Below, one piece after another: positions 36,456 to 48,639 of a DNA stretch of 64,000 bases (the stretch's first letter is position 1; each line of letters opens with the position of its first letter). The stretch spans positions 65,603,741 through 65,667,740 of the forward strand of contig CM041465.1 in assembly GCA_023213395.1 (NCBI GenBank). Reading direction: 5' to 3'. Under the pieces are notes generated by a model that saw only the letters and a program-made list of their open reading frames with translations, was not told where the DNA came from and searched no databases. Both the position numbers and the translations under genes were made by a program. This DNA is from Cycas panzhihuaensis. Its lineage: Eukaryota > Cycadophyta.

Positions 36456-37016
36456 GAAGTATGACAAAAGGAGGGAGTTTAGATCAAGTTACAAAAAGAA
36501 CATGTAACATCACTATCGAGGTGAAGCAGGTGGCAATAAGGCTATAATAGCTTATAATACATAGATATATTAGCCATGAAAGGATAAGAGAGCCTTGAGG
36601 GTCAGCTACAAGGCTCTTAGAGGGCCTGCTCGATGGAAAGGTCAAGAAATGGTGCTGAAACACACTCTTTTGGCAATCTTAAGGGCCATGATAGGGCCAA
36701 TGATGGCCTAAGAGGGGGAAGAAGTCTTGCTTAGAGCCTTGGGGGCTTGAACAAATAGCAAAAAATGGATCTAGGATGCTAAAATGAGCTAATGGAGTAT
36801 AAATAAGGGCAGGTTTCAGAGAGGCTAAAAAATCAAGATGGTGGGCCTTTAGTAGGCTAAAGGAACTTGCCATAAATATGTGAAACAAGGTGAAAAAGGA
36901 GGCTCTAAGAGTGGAACACAGGTCAGGCCCTAAAGGAAAGAAGAATAGGGGCAAAAAATAGGTCCTGAGGGTTGTCCTCTTAGAAGAAATGGAGGCGGCA
37001 CCTTAAGAGGCCCCGC

Positions 37017-37025
37017 AAATAAAAG
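37017..37025 (+). promoter_or_regulatory. Decayed TATA position of the opposite-strand gene in element A
   Basis: AAATAAAAG lies in the same context (after a CCCCGC run and before AAAATGGATTTCATTTT) as the TATATAAG box of element B. It is about 170 bp upstream of the start codon. Confidence 0.45.
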
Positions 37026-37187
37026 ATGCAAGGGGGTGAAAATGGATTTCATTTTTGCAGGCCCCTCATATGATCTAAAGCCCTTTCATTTGAGTAGCTA
37101 AGCTTTACTACCCTTCACGGGCTCACTGTGGAAGATTTGACTGTTGGATTTTGGCAAGGAGATAGTCATCAAGACCACAACTGAGAG

Positions 37188-39260
37188 ATGAAGGCCATCA
37201 TACTAGATCTAGTGAGTGGATCTCACCTTTAGCCCCATTTTTTGATCATTTAATTTTAATGCTCTTTTTAGAAAATTCAGGCCTCCTAAGGGCCATGGGA
37301 ACCCCTTGGAGCTCATTAGAAGCCCAAGGAGGGGGAGGACCAGGGTAGTAGGTAGCCCTAGTCCTAGTAGACTAAGCTAGGTCCACCATAAATAAATTTT
37401 TGGATTTTTAGAGCCACCTCTCCTTTTTAGAGGGGGTAGCTATGGCCTCACAATATTTTTTGTAGTGTCACAAAGTTTTTTGTGAGGCCCACTAAGACTA
37501 GAAAAAATCTTAGTGGGGCTTGCATCAATATCTATGGTACCATAGGCATTGACATAGGGTAAAGACCAAGTAAAGGAAAAAAGAAAAACTTACTTGTTTG
37601 GATAGCTTGGCCTAGTTTCAACTAGCCTAGGCTATTTGGGAGAGGATATAATGTGATAGCTAGGCCATGATGGATTGACTGGTGGTTTGCGAGTGTTTAC
37701 AGTCAATTCTTACAGGTGATAAGCATGGGAACATTAGGATAGCTATGCTTAATTTCATTGAGATGATGAGCCAATAGGAGAGGAGCATACTATAATATTA
37801 CAAATTGCTAAAGGTTATCAGGACACCTCAATATGCATCTGACCAGAGGCTATTGGTAGACATCATGTCTCACTGGGATAGGAGGAGGCATGTTTTTCAT
37901 CTCCCATAGGTGGGGGATGTCACCATTACTTTGGAGGATATGTAGAGGATTCTCAAGGTGCCAGTTGGAGGTACACTATCTTCTTTGGGTACCCTACCTA
38001 ACATAGATATTGTTCATTGAGAGGTAGCCAGATTTTTCACTAGTAGGAGTAGATGGAACCACAGAGGGGTTTCCATATAGGCCATTGTTTTATTTAGGAT
38101 TCCTTAGGTGAGGAAACTCATCACATTAGCTATTCTATTTTGAATTTCTTGGAAATAAAATTATAAGGACATTCCTAGTGGTTAGATGACTACCATATAG
38201 AGGTACAAGGTAGGAGAGAGGTTCGATTGCGCTACATTGATAATAAGTAACATGGTGGCCTATCTCGATCAGATTAGGATAGCTGGGAGAGGTATTTTCT
38301 CTTACTACACACTATTGCAGTGCTGGTTCTTTGATTATTTTAGAGGAGGGGCCCCATTAGGAGGGCCCCGCCTGATATCTACCAGAGCACCTATAGTACA
38401 TAGATGGTAGACACACTTTAGGGGCACCGAGGACTAGGTGTATATGAGATGCTCTATGGCAACCACCTCATTAAACCTACTTATGCTCAATGACTATATG
38501 ACATATCCATATTGAGCGATCTACTATGAGAGTAATGAGATGGGAGGGGAACTAGGTGATGACCTAGAGGATGGTAGAGATGAGGATGGAGGAGATAGAG
38601 GTGCTGCAACAGAGCTAGAGGGAGGTGTAGAGGTAGGTGAGGGAGTCCCAACAGATTCTCAACTATAGTAGTAGCTATGGACTATTGAGATCTAGGAGCA
38701 CGGGGTGAGGGTGAGCTAGCTGTAGCATGATCATGATGGCCTATAGACAGAGAGGGATTAGCTACTAGTAGAGAGGCACTCACTATAGGGCTAGGTGTGA
38801 GGGCTAGAGGCTTAGCCACAAGGAGTAGGAGGTGATGCAAGGATCCAAGTGTAGGTCACCATACTAGAGGAGAGGCTTTGCAGAGCAAAGAGGGAGAGGG
38901 ATCATTCCTTAACTGAGAGGGACCTCTTACAGGAGCAGTATGACCACTTGGTTGATCAGATGGCTACTCTGCCATCACACAATAGGACACACATGATGAC
39001 TGTGAGCTAATAAAGGGTACTGGATGAGGAAGGTGAGGCTGAGACCTCATAGAGACGTCAGAGGAGCCTAGGAGGGTTATGGTCTCCTAGTGAGGGATTA
39101 GGCAGGTTAGGGGATGATATCCCATGAGGGTAGACTATTTAGAGGACTATTGTATCATCAATTTTGATAGGAAAGTTTTGAACCTCTAGGGAGTCTCTTT
39201 ATCATATATGGGTATATCATTGTACTCCTCCTTGTAAGGGTTCTGGGTACATTACTGAGA
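37188..39260 (+). pseudogene. Opposite-strand gene of element A, plant-mobile-domain-like
   Basis: Exon 1 is 37188-37211 (ATG plus seven codons). The intron is 37212-37702 (GTGAGTGG...TTTACAG). Exon 2 starts in the same phase. Exon 2 reads P-Q-Y-A-S-D-Q-R-L-L-V-D, H-W-D-R-R-R-H-V-F-H-L-P, V-G-D-V-T-I-T-L-E-D-M and R-I-L-K-V-P-V-G-G at about 37822-37975. This is the 'W.....FHLP.GE.T.TLEDV..LL.LP.DG' core of the plant mobile domain (PF10536-type). Y-Y-T-L-L-Q-C-W-F-F-D-Y-F follows at about 38301, then an acidic stretch and a coiled coil ending L-L-Q-E-Q-Y-D-H-L-V-D-Q-M (about 38868-38980). Several TAG/TAA codons interrupt it. The gene points opposite to gag-pol and lies tail-to-tail with integrase. 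Confidence 0.7.
37212..37702 (+). other. Predicted intron of the element A opposite-strand gene
   Basis: Donor (CTA)GTGAGTGG and acceptor TTTACAG. Its place after the eighth codon and its phase 0 are shared with the element B copy. Confidence 0.6.
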
Positions 39261-39929
39261 TGATGTACCATACTGATCATAATATACCATATAATTTCGT
39301 ATATGTATAGATAAAGGATATATTGGTACCCCTTTTGATATATAGTGATGTTATTCATTATGTCTATGCTATTGTTATTCTATTTATGATGTTGCCATTT
39401 TGCTTATGATGTAGTTTGCTTTGTTTATGATCATAGATAGAAATGGATATGGGTATGCATAGATATGGGTGTATGGATACATGAGGGATGATGCACTTAA
39501 ATAGTTTGATTTGTTGTTACATTATAATTTTGATTATGTTACATATAGGCTATGCCCACGTTCTTCCTTTTATGAAACCCTATGCTCACACCAGGCACAT
39601 ATGATCACCATGTATATAGTGGGTGGTTATGTATTGGAGTAGGTGGGGCTGCTATAGACATTCCTCAAAAGGAACAAGGTGGCCATACTAAGAAAGCAAC
39701 AACAAGAGGTATGAATACCCAAACAAAAGAAGGGCCTAAGTTAGGAGGTGACCCCATGCTCGGAAGCCAATAAGATTTGCTCACCTAACTAGGAAAAGGG
39801 AAGGACTCCTTCAGAAAGGAGATGAAGAGATATAATACCCAAACAATGAAATCAAGAGGATAGAGAGCTACCCTAAATAATCATTATACCTTGATTAGTA
39901 GGAACAATGGTGTACCTAGAGTGGTAGTT

Positions 39930-41200
39930 TAGGCTCATTTTAGAGCGAAGAAAAGTGTGACTATTCTACTCAGAAGTAAAAAGGCTCACACATAAAATTT
40001 CCTTAGGAATTTATAATTTACATCTTTCTCAAATTCAAGATCCTCTAATGTCACTATCCTGTATGTGCTATTATCAAGGCTCTCAAGGATGACAAAGGGG
40101 CCAATCCACTTAGGCCTAAACTTGGATAGATGACCATGGAGGTACTTGAGCTTGAGGATATGGTCCCCAGGTTTTAGAGGATGAGGGCATACATATTTGT
40201 CATATATCCTTCATACCGTGGCCTTAGAGATGAGGTTTTCTTAATATGCCACTAAGGCTTTGAGATCAAGGAGATAGGCCTAGTAACATGATTCCTTATC
40301 AACAAGACCTCAAAAAGAGACCCACAAGGAAGGGATCCTGACTTCCAAAGGGAGGACTACTTCAATCCCATACATAAGGGAGAATGGGATCATCGTTATC
40401 ATGGTGCATATGGGAGTACAATAAGCCCATAGGGGGGACGGGAGTTGAAGGTGCAAATCCCTTTGGGATTAGGCAACCATTTTCTTTAGGATGTTGATAA
40501 GGATTTTATTGAATGATTCAATTTAGCCATTGGCTTGGGGGTAATAAGGAGAGGAGATCTTATGAGATATCTTAAACTTCTCACAAAGTTTATCCACCTC
40601 CTTATTATAAAAAAGTGTGCCATTATCTATGATTAGGATGTCTGGGACCCCAAATTAATAGATGATATATTGATAGATAAAGGTAGCAATGGTCTTGCCA
40701 ATAGTAGATGATAGTGGGACTACTTCAACCTACTTGGTAAAGCATTCCATTACAATTAAGATGAACTTATGTTGCAATGATGTGGGAAGAGTTATAGATC
40801 CAATATAGTCTAATCCACATTTGGAAAAAGACCATGGGGAAATAATAGGATACATGGCCTTGAAAGGTGAGTGGATGACAATAGCATATTCTTGGCACCT
40901 TTGGCAATGCTGCGCATAAGCATGGGCATCCTTAAAGAGGGATGTCTAGTAGTAGCCCATGTGAAGGGTCCTCTGGGCCATGGATTAGCCTCCATAAATG
41001 CCATTATGACACTCACAAAGGATTTGGTTTTCTTCATCAGGATTGATGCAGTGAAGGAGAATCCCATCAAAGGATCTCTTATATAATACTTCCTTTATGA
41101 GGAAGTATTACCTAGCTATAGCCCTAACATGTGACTTTACCTTATCACTATCATTAGGGGGGTATTGTTGTTGGGTAAGATATTGCACAATATTCTTGTA
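39930..41200 (-). pseudogene. Element A integrase
   Basis: The minus strand reads L-I-T-D-N-G-T-L-F (second catalytic Asp), S-S-P-Y-Y-P-Q-A-N-G-(stop)-I-E-S-F-N-K (catalytic Glu), W-A-Y, and the C-terminal W-I-G-P-F-V-I-L-E-S...Y-R-I-V-T-L-E. This is the Ty3/gypsy integrase core plus the 'GPF' C-terminal fold. It matches the element B integrase closely but has more stops. Confidence 0.85.
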
Positions 41201-43400
41201 CCATTTGCTATTGGATAGTGGATGGGGTGATGAGTCTTGGATGGTCAAGATAGGCTTATCGAGTAAAGAATCATCAACTAGGAGGTTTAAAGGGTTAGGA
41301 ATGGGGACATTGGCTAGTTACTCAGCAATAACCATTCCCTTTTTTAATTTTTTGTTAATGATTTTGAGGTCATATTGTTGAAGGAGGATGACCCATTTAC
41401 CTATCCTTTTAGTCAAGTTGGACTAGGTTAAAAGGTACCTCAATGGATCAGGTTGGACAGTCATATGAGTGGTATTCCCAAGGAGGTAATATCTAACTTT
41501 CTTAGTCATGTGGACCAAGCTTAGGCATCCTTTTTGGTAGGAGGGTAGTTAAGCTCAAATGCCACTAATATGCAACTGATGAAGTATATAACACACTCGA
41601 CCCCTGAATCATCTTCTTGGACTAGCATGTCTTCTAAGGACTCATCAGAAACTGAGGTATAAAGAATGAATGAGCGATCAAAGAGAGGGGGTGCTAGGAT
41701 TGGGGTAGATGCCAAGGCTTTTTTAAGCTCTTAGAATGCTTCCTGGACTTTGACATACCATATAAATGGGGTCTCCTTCTTTAGCAAGTTGGTTAAAAGT
41801 TTGATATTTATGGTGAAGTCTGCCAAGAAATGCCTAAGAAAACCTAGCCTACCAAAAAATGACTTAATTTGGTGTTGCATTTTGGGCAGGGGTATGTCAA
41901 GAATGGCTTTGACCTTGTCGGGGTCAATCTAGATCCCTTGTTTAGAGACAAGGAAACCTAAAAGATTATCAATAGTCATAGTAAACATGCATTTAAGTAG
42001 GTTCAGACTAATGTGATATTTATGGCATCATGTAAAGATAACATATAAATCCTTAGGGTGATGGGTTCTCTTACGAGAGAGGCCCATCAGGTCATCCATA
42101 AAAACCTCAAGAATCTTGTTTATGAGGTCATGGAAAACAAACTATATTATCCTTTGATAAGTAGCACTTGCATTCTTTAATCTAAAGGGCATTGCCTTAT
42201 CGAGTAAAGAATCATCAACTAGGAGGTTTAAAGGGTTAGGAATTGGTACATCGGCTAGTTACCCAGCAACAACCATTCATTTTTTTAAATTTTTGTTAAT
42301 GATTTTGAGGTCATATTATTGAAGGAGGATGACCTATTTACCTATCCTTCTAATCAAGTTGGACTAGGTTAAAAGGTAACTCAATGGATCAGGTTGGACA
42401 ATCACATGAGTGGTATTCCCAAGGAGGTAATATCTAACTTTCTTGGTCATGTGGACTAAGCCTAGGCATCCTTTTTGGTAGGAGGGTAGTTAAGCTCAGA
42501 TGCCACTAATATGCAACTGATGAAGTATATAACACACTCAATCCCTGAATCATCTTCTTAGACTAGCATGTCTTCTAAGGAATCATCAGAAACTGAGGTA
42601 TAAAGAATGAATGGGCGATCAAAGAGAGGGGGTGCTAGGATTGGGGTAGAGGCTAAGGCTTTTTTAAGCTCTTAGAATGCTTCTTAGACTTTTACATACC
42701 ATATAAATGGGGCCTCCTTCTTTAGCAAGTTGGTTAAAAGTTTGATATTTATGGTGAAGTCTACCAAGAAATGCCTAAGAAAACCTAGCCTACCAAACAA
42801 TGACTTAATTTGGTGTTGCATTTTAGGCAGGGGTATGTCAAGAATGGATTTGACCTTGTCGGGGTCAATCTAGATCCCTTGTTTAGAGATAAAGAAACCT
42901 AAAATCTTATCAATAGTCACAGTGAATATACATTTGCATAGGTTCAGACTAATGTGATATTTGTAGCATCATATAAAGATAACATATAAATCCTTAGGGT
43001 GATGGGTTCTATTACGAGAGAGGCCCATCATGTCATCCATAAAAACCTCAAGAATCTTGTTTATGAGGTCATGGAAAACAAACTATATTATCCTTTGATA
43101 AGTAGCACTTACATTCTTTAATCTAAAGGGCATTGCCTTATAGGAAAATGTGCCCCATGGGGTGGTGAAGGCCGTCTTGTGATGGTCTTTGAGGGATATT
43201 TATATTTGGTTGTATCTAGAGAAGCCATCCATTAAGGACATGATTTCAAAACCTATTATTTGATCAGTAAATGGCAAAGGAAAGTTATCCTTAGGACAGA
43301 CATTATTTATGTCTTAAAAATCTACACAAATTTAGATCATCCCATTCTTCTTAGCGATGGGAATGATATTGGATACCCACTTGGGGTAATAAATTGAAGT
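41201..43400 (-). pseudogene. Element A RNase H and reverse transcriptase, with internal duplication
   Basis: RT motifs read twice on the minus strand. The catalytic box V-F-M-D-D-L-M-G (about 42078-42100) is repeated as V-F-M-D-D-M-M-G (about 43020-43042), each with its own RNase H part (Y-F-I-S...L-N-Y-P-P-T-K-K). The upstream finger region (43140-43400) is single copy. See the separate entry for the duplication. Stops are present in both copies. Confidence 0.8.
41255..43140. repeat. Tandem duplication of 941 bp within element A pol
   Basis: 41255-42195 and 42196-43136 align with an offset of 941 bp and scattered point differences. Each junction carries CTTAT (taggCTTATcgag on the left edge, attgcCTTATagg on the right edge), a short microhomology. 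Element B has a single copy of this stretch (about 54090-55030). Confidence 0.9.
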
Positions 43401-43455
43401 GACTAGTCTTATGTCTAGGATCTTTTCCACTTTCATTTTCACTGTAGTAGATAGT

Positions 43456-44425
43456 TTAGGATGAGGAGGGCGCTATTTTTACCGCATAAGATGAGCACCC
43501 AGGATAGTTGTGAGGTTGTGGGTAATAATGGAGGGATCTATTCCCTGTCTCAAACTCTTGGAAAAAGAGGGCATATTCCTCCAGTTCCTTAGATGTACAT
43601 TTTGCTCCCACCTTTATGACCTTGATAGGGGTGAGGATAATATCCTTGGTTGCCCCCATGCACATTGAATTTTCCTCTTCAAAGTGGAGGGGAGCTTGGT
43701 CAAGAAAAAGAGGTAGGGGAATGCTAGATTGATCTGGATTGACTAGGGATAACCCTAGGGATAAGCTTTTCTAAAAACCAAGTTTATAGTGACTAGAAGG
43801 AAGGTTGGGTTCAAAGCTCACTAGATGTTCTAATAGAGCCTTATCATTCTCAAAGTTATCTACTCTGTGGATAGTCTTACTTAGAGGTGATGAGGAATAG
43901 GGTGAAAGGGGAGTAATAGGTCTGCAACAGTTGACCCACCACTCCACATAGTATGGAGACTCCTTAGAAGAGTTAGAAGGTATCCTCCTATGTCATGGAA
44001 TAAGAGGCTCCTCATCCCTCATTATTTATGGAGGACGATAAGGTATGGGGAGTAGATGAAGATGAAGGAGAGTGGGAGCCCACGCATGTGGTAGGAGTGA
44101 CCATGCATGATTCTCTAGATGTGATAGGAGTGCTACACTCCTGTAAAGAGGTCCTATGTTGGGGCTCAAGACTAAATGGGTGATGAAGTGAGTGCCCCCT
44201 ACAGATGTTAAGAAGGGATATGGGGTGAGAGGGCTCCTCATCCTCATCATCAGACTCATGATCACTCAAAATGATAAGGTATCCATAACTCCGAACACCA
44301 ATAGGGATGAAGCAAATGAGGTTAGAGGAGGAAGGAGAAGGCACTTCCTTTAATCTATAAGTACTAGGGATATCGATCAAATAGGTGGAGGAATGGGTGA
44401 ATAGATCCTTGCTACCCCTCACTGG
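43456..44425 (-). pseudogene. Element A protease-RT linker
   Basis: Matches the 266-codon linker of element B: an acidic D-D-E-D-E-E-P motif (about 44225-44270), a Ser-rich stretch and the pre-RT segment with F-Q-E-F-E-T. It is broken into three frames. No enzymatic domain is recognised. Confidence 0.6.
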
Positions 44426-44551
44426 GTCGCAAGCTACCTGACAAGATTAATGTAATGATCAATTGGGAGGAGGCTCTTAGGAAATAACCTTCATCCACCC
44501 TTCATGGACAAACTTTAGTTTCCCCCAACATGATGAGCATATAACTCCCAT

Positions 44552-44800
44552 TCAGTCAAGCCATGGGCATCCCAATAAAAGGTTATAGTCTACATCTACA
44601 TCAAGGACTACTATGTTAGTAAGGACTATTTTGTCCTCAAGGGTGAGGGGGATAGAAATTGATCCCAAGGGCATCTTTTCACTACCATTGTAGCCTTTGC
44701 AACACCATGGGACTGGCTTAAGAGCTGCTATACCCAACTCCTATATCATATGCAAGGGCATAGCATTAATGAAAGAACCATTGTCTATAATTATTCTTCT
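44552..44800 (-). pseudogene. Element A aspartic protease
   Basis: The minus strand reads R-R-I-I-I-D-N-G-S-F-I-N-A-M-P-L at the active site, then I-P-L-T-L-E-D-K-I, V-V-L-D-V-D-V-D-Y-N and L-L-L-G-C-P-W-L-D. The D-N-G-S form is the one seen in element B. A TAG lies between the active site and the second half. Confidence 0.8.
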
Positions 44801-44848
44801 AAGAGTGCATTCTAGAGTTTCAATAGAGATAGTGAAAGGATAGTGCCA

Positions 44849-45485
44849 CTAGTGATCCCTTTTACTTGTTGGAGCAAGGTCTTTGAGATCAAAGGTGATT
44901 AGAGGCTCCCGGCTTAGGGTGACACCCAAGGCATGGATGGGTGAATCAACTAGACCTGAAGCCTTGAGGAGAAGAGTGTATTGCTTGGGGAAACTTTGTA
45001 AGACATCCATCATGGATATTCTAACGGCCACAATATGGAGGTCATCAATGATCAAGAAGGAATTCCCCTTCCTAGTAGGTTGGGGGAGTGCCCTTCGGAA
45101 GTCATAATGACCCAAGTAGATGGGAATAGTCTTAGGAAGTGCCAAAATTCCAAAAGGTAGATCATCTACAAGAAAGTAATATTGCGAAGAGGGGGCCCCA
45201 GTGGCCTCTTTAGCTTCTTGAGATCTCGTGATAGTGCATAAAGGAGTAGTCTCAAGCATCTAAATAACTCTCTTTCCCTTGTTGTAGGATTGAGATGATA
45301 GAGAGGTTTGAGGGTAGGAACTAAGAGGAGAAGACGAGTTCCTTGCCTTATTTCCTTTTGCTTACATGCAAGATGGGTTAAGGGATCATCCTCTATTCCT
45401 GTTCCCCTTATACTAAGTATGTTGGTCCCCTTTCCCATGTTTGGGGAAGGGATCCCTATGGATGGGTTGGTCTAAATTGGGCTTA
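44849..45485 (-). pseudogene. Element A gag-protease linker
   Basis: A 136-codon open segment (44849-45259) is homologous to 56465-57157 of element B: R-S-Q-E-A-K-E, Y-D-F-R-R-A-L, D-V-L-Q-S-F-P-K. No known domain. It ends at the insertion site of element B, with gag continuing at 62361. Confidence 0.65.
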
Positions 45486-45490
45486 GACAC

Positions 45491-48216
45491 TGGACGCGTG
45501 TCTACGAGATAGCTACCTAACTAAGTAGGAATGGTAAGAGCAGTTGATAATATGATGAGGAAAAGACCTACAAGTAGGGCAAGTACCATGCAGGGTGCCT
45601 CGTGCACTGAAGTGCGAGTTCGGGACCTACAAATGGAATATAGCTACCAAAGAGTGATCCCCCTACTTTGAACAAGAGGTGAGGAGGGATAGGGTTAGCC
45701 TGGGTTGACTTAAGGGAAGGATCCTCCCACCCTTGGATGGCTAGAAGGGGAAGGAGAGAACCCTTCAAGGGTTTCCCTAGAGCAATGGGAAATGAGGAAG
45801 GGTAGGCAAGTAGGTGGCCTACAGATGGGTTCACCTCGGTTATCTGGCTAAGCCAGGAATCGAGAGAACGTAAGAGGGATAACCCGAGAAGATGGGTTAA
45901 GGTATGCATAAGCAAACTAACCAAATAAACAAATAATAAGGGGAGAGAGAAGTTTGCATGGCAGGAGAAGGGAAAAGGTGAGAAGGAAGGTTTCCTAAAA
46001 CCTTTTCCTATGGCAAAAGAAGATGCAAGTGATAAAGTCAATAAAGTATGAACCAAAGCAAGGTTAATTTCTTTTCTATTTCCAATGAGCTAATTACTAC
46101 TATGCAAAGAACTCAAAAGGAAAAGGTGATAAAGTGGAGTGAGAGCATGTACTCGGGACTAAAGCGTGTGGTAATGGTGATGCTCCCAGGAGGCCCTCAA
46201 AGCTACTCCACAAGGCGCAATGGTCGTGAAGAGTCGTGGCTGATCAGGAACGAGGGGCTCCCTTACCTTCCCCAAAAAAAGTACTAAAGTACCAAATAAT
46301 AGAAAGAAAGGGACATAGTGCTAGCAATGAATGGAGCATGAAAGTAAAGCATAAATGGGAGCGCTTACCCGCAAAGGAAGAAAGAGGATCAGATTCATTA
46401 CGCTTTCCAAATACCTATAAGTAAATGACAATCCCCCCCCCCCTTTTTCGGAGGAAGGGTGCTAGCATATAATGGAAAGATCCTAATAATACATATATAT
46501 ACAAAGTGAGTATAAGCTTAACTATGTGTATGTTAGTATTAATACAATGATGATAACATGTAAAGGAAGATAGCCAAAGTAAATGGAAAGCAACCGATAA
46601 GCCTCGGAGTGGCCCACCTCCCATAAAGAACAACCCCAATCTCCCCCAAAAGCCACGAGGCAGCAAGGGTAAGGCTAAGAAAAATGGCTGGAAATAGTGG
46701 CAAAGAGAGTTGAAAGGAGCCAAAGAGGACCTACAGCAAGCTAGGGTACTATGAAGAGCAAATCAGGTTGCCGGGAAAGGAGTTAGGCAAAGGGTAAGTA
46801 TTCAGGACTTACATGAGTTGCCCAGATTGAAGCACAAGCCCTTAAACTAGCGCTACAACATGTGACAATGCTAATTTCAGTGGCTAAGGAAGGCCTAACA
46901 AACCCTTGTTTGAGTGCCAAGGACAGCATGGGGCAAGAGGGAAGGTTTTGGGGGCTAAGAGCCACTTGAGGAGCGTGGAAGGTGGTACAGAATCCACCCA
47001 TCTCTCTCCCAAACCCTATGCAACCCCTCTTTGCCACTACCTTGAGCAATAAACGTAGGTAAGGAGGCACTAATAACAGGAGTAAACAGTCCAATACAAA
47101 GGAAAAAACCAACCTCCAAAAACCCAAGCAAGAGGACAAGCAAAATAGGGCATCAATTAAATAAGAAAGTAGCTCAAATCAATGAATACCTGATAGGAGG
47201 AGGGGAGGTTCTTACCTCAGTCAAGGGTTGCTGAAGAGAGGCTAAGAAATCAGCCCAGAAACTATGGAATAGTAGGTTTGGAACACTACTAATAGAGTGG
47301 GAGGAAGAACACCTGCACTTAGAATGCTTGATGGCTGCCTGAGTAAGAATACACTGAGATCTCTCCAAAGGGGCCCTCTCCAAGGTGTGTGAAGGGCTGG
47401 GAAGATGTCCTAGCCATACCAAAGGAGAGTTCGACACTGGAGGAGAGGTGTAGGCCCTGTAGCAGCAGTTGAGCAGTAGAGAATAGTAGAGCATAGGGCA
47501 ATTTCCTTAAGGAGCAATCCAAAAAATGAACCAAAGATCCTAAGAATGAGTTAATGATGACTTAAATACCCAGCCCAAACCCTAAAGTAAGCGATTAGGG
47601 TGCAGCTAGAGGCGAGTTAAGTCGTGAGACACGTGGTAGTTTCGCAATAAATGCGAAATTACCATGGTAGGTTTTTAAAAAATAAATTTGAATAGTCATC
47701 CCGCCGCAAAATCTGCGGTATCATGGAATTTGTGGCGGTACCATGAAATTCATGGCGGTATTCACCCGGAGGTAAAAACTGCCCTGGACAGCCAGTCTAG
47801 GCTATGGGCCAATGACAAAAAAGGCTGATGGGGGGCTGAGACACCTACCCGAGGGCAAACAAGCCAACAAACGAGTTTAGAAGAGCAAAAATAGGATTCA
47901 AATGATGTGGCAAGTCAACCAAACAATGACGGGTCATCACACGGGCAGAGGTGGCGTAAGCCAAGTGGATCTTGGAGTGAGTAGGGAAGAATGCGAGAAG
48001 TGGAATGGCCACTGGGGTGCCACACTCACTGGAAATGTGCCCCTGTTATAGTTATCATAGGCTAAGTAGGTGTAGACGAAGACAAAAATCGTTTACAAGG
48101 TCACAAACATGCAAACATGTAAGTAAACACTTATCAAAAGAAAGCGATGATAAGGTGAGAAGCATACCTACACTTATCTGAGTTAACAATTCCGTATCCA
48201 TTCCCGAAAGGAAACA
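45491..48216 (-). repeat. 3' LTR of element B
   Basis: Aligns end to end with 59629-62355 (TGGACGCGTG...GGAAACA). On the minus strand it carries a TATA-like TATTTAAG at 47561-47568, a telobox pair at 47577-47600 and a 20-bp tandem repeat with GGTACC cores (47715-47760). A run of 12 C is at about 46433. Confidence 0.95.
47561..47775 (-). promoter_or_regulatory. LTR promoter region of element B (3' copy)
   Basis: Minus-strand order: 20-bp tandem repeat (units at 47715 and 47735, GCGGTAYCATGRAATT), then CCCTAA and TTAGGG facing each other (47577-47600), then TATTTAAG (47561-47568). The layout is shared with solo LTR C and repeated in the 5' LTR (61696-61703 for the TATA). Confidence 0.5.
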
Positions 48217-48226
48217 TCGCCTTGGC
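48217..48226 (-). other. Polypurine tract position of element B
   Basis: The minus strand reads CCAAGGCGA before the LTR start TGTTTCC. It corresponds to AAGGGGGTAG in element A, so here the G run is partly lost. Confidence 0.5.
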
Positions 48227-48639
48227 GTGAGACTCGCCACTCGAAAGCCTGGTGCGATGGCGAATGCTGGCAACACAACTGTCACTAGTACGTATGTATA
48301 TAGATATATCAATCAAAATCATAATAGTAGGCAAGGGTGCCAGTGAGTGTCATGGCAGAACGTGTGGATACGAAAGTAGCGATGGAGACAACATAGGGGC
48401 TGCCTATGAGCCATCTAAGAACTGACTGGAAAAATGAAAAAGGCGAGGGGGCTACCCCCACCATAAAAGATATAGAAAGACATGCATAATCAAGCAGAAG
48501 AGTAAGTATAATGGGTAGTCACCATAGTTTAACCTCATTACTGGCTAGGTTTTGGAGGTGTGAACGAATTGCAAAGTAAGGTGCATGACGACCTGGGGCT
48601 TGGGCGACAGGGCGGCCAGACAAGCCTCAGGGACAGTCA

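Noticed and set aside
45568-46056. 162-codon open frame in the B LTR, also present at 59706-60194
   Set aside because: It is preserved in both LTRs only because they are copies of each other; the matching stretch of solo LTRs C and D does not keep the frame, and the product resembles nothing known.
46433-46444. Run of 12 C as a regulatory element
   Set aside because: A homopolymer in one LTR only; the partner LTR has six C interrupted by A. Likely slippage or assembly noise.
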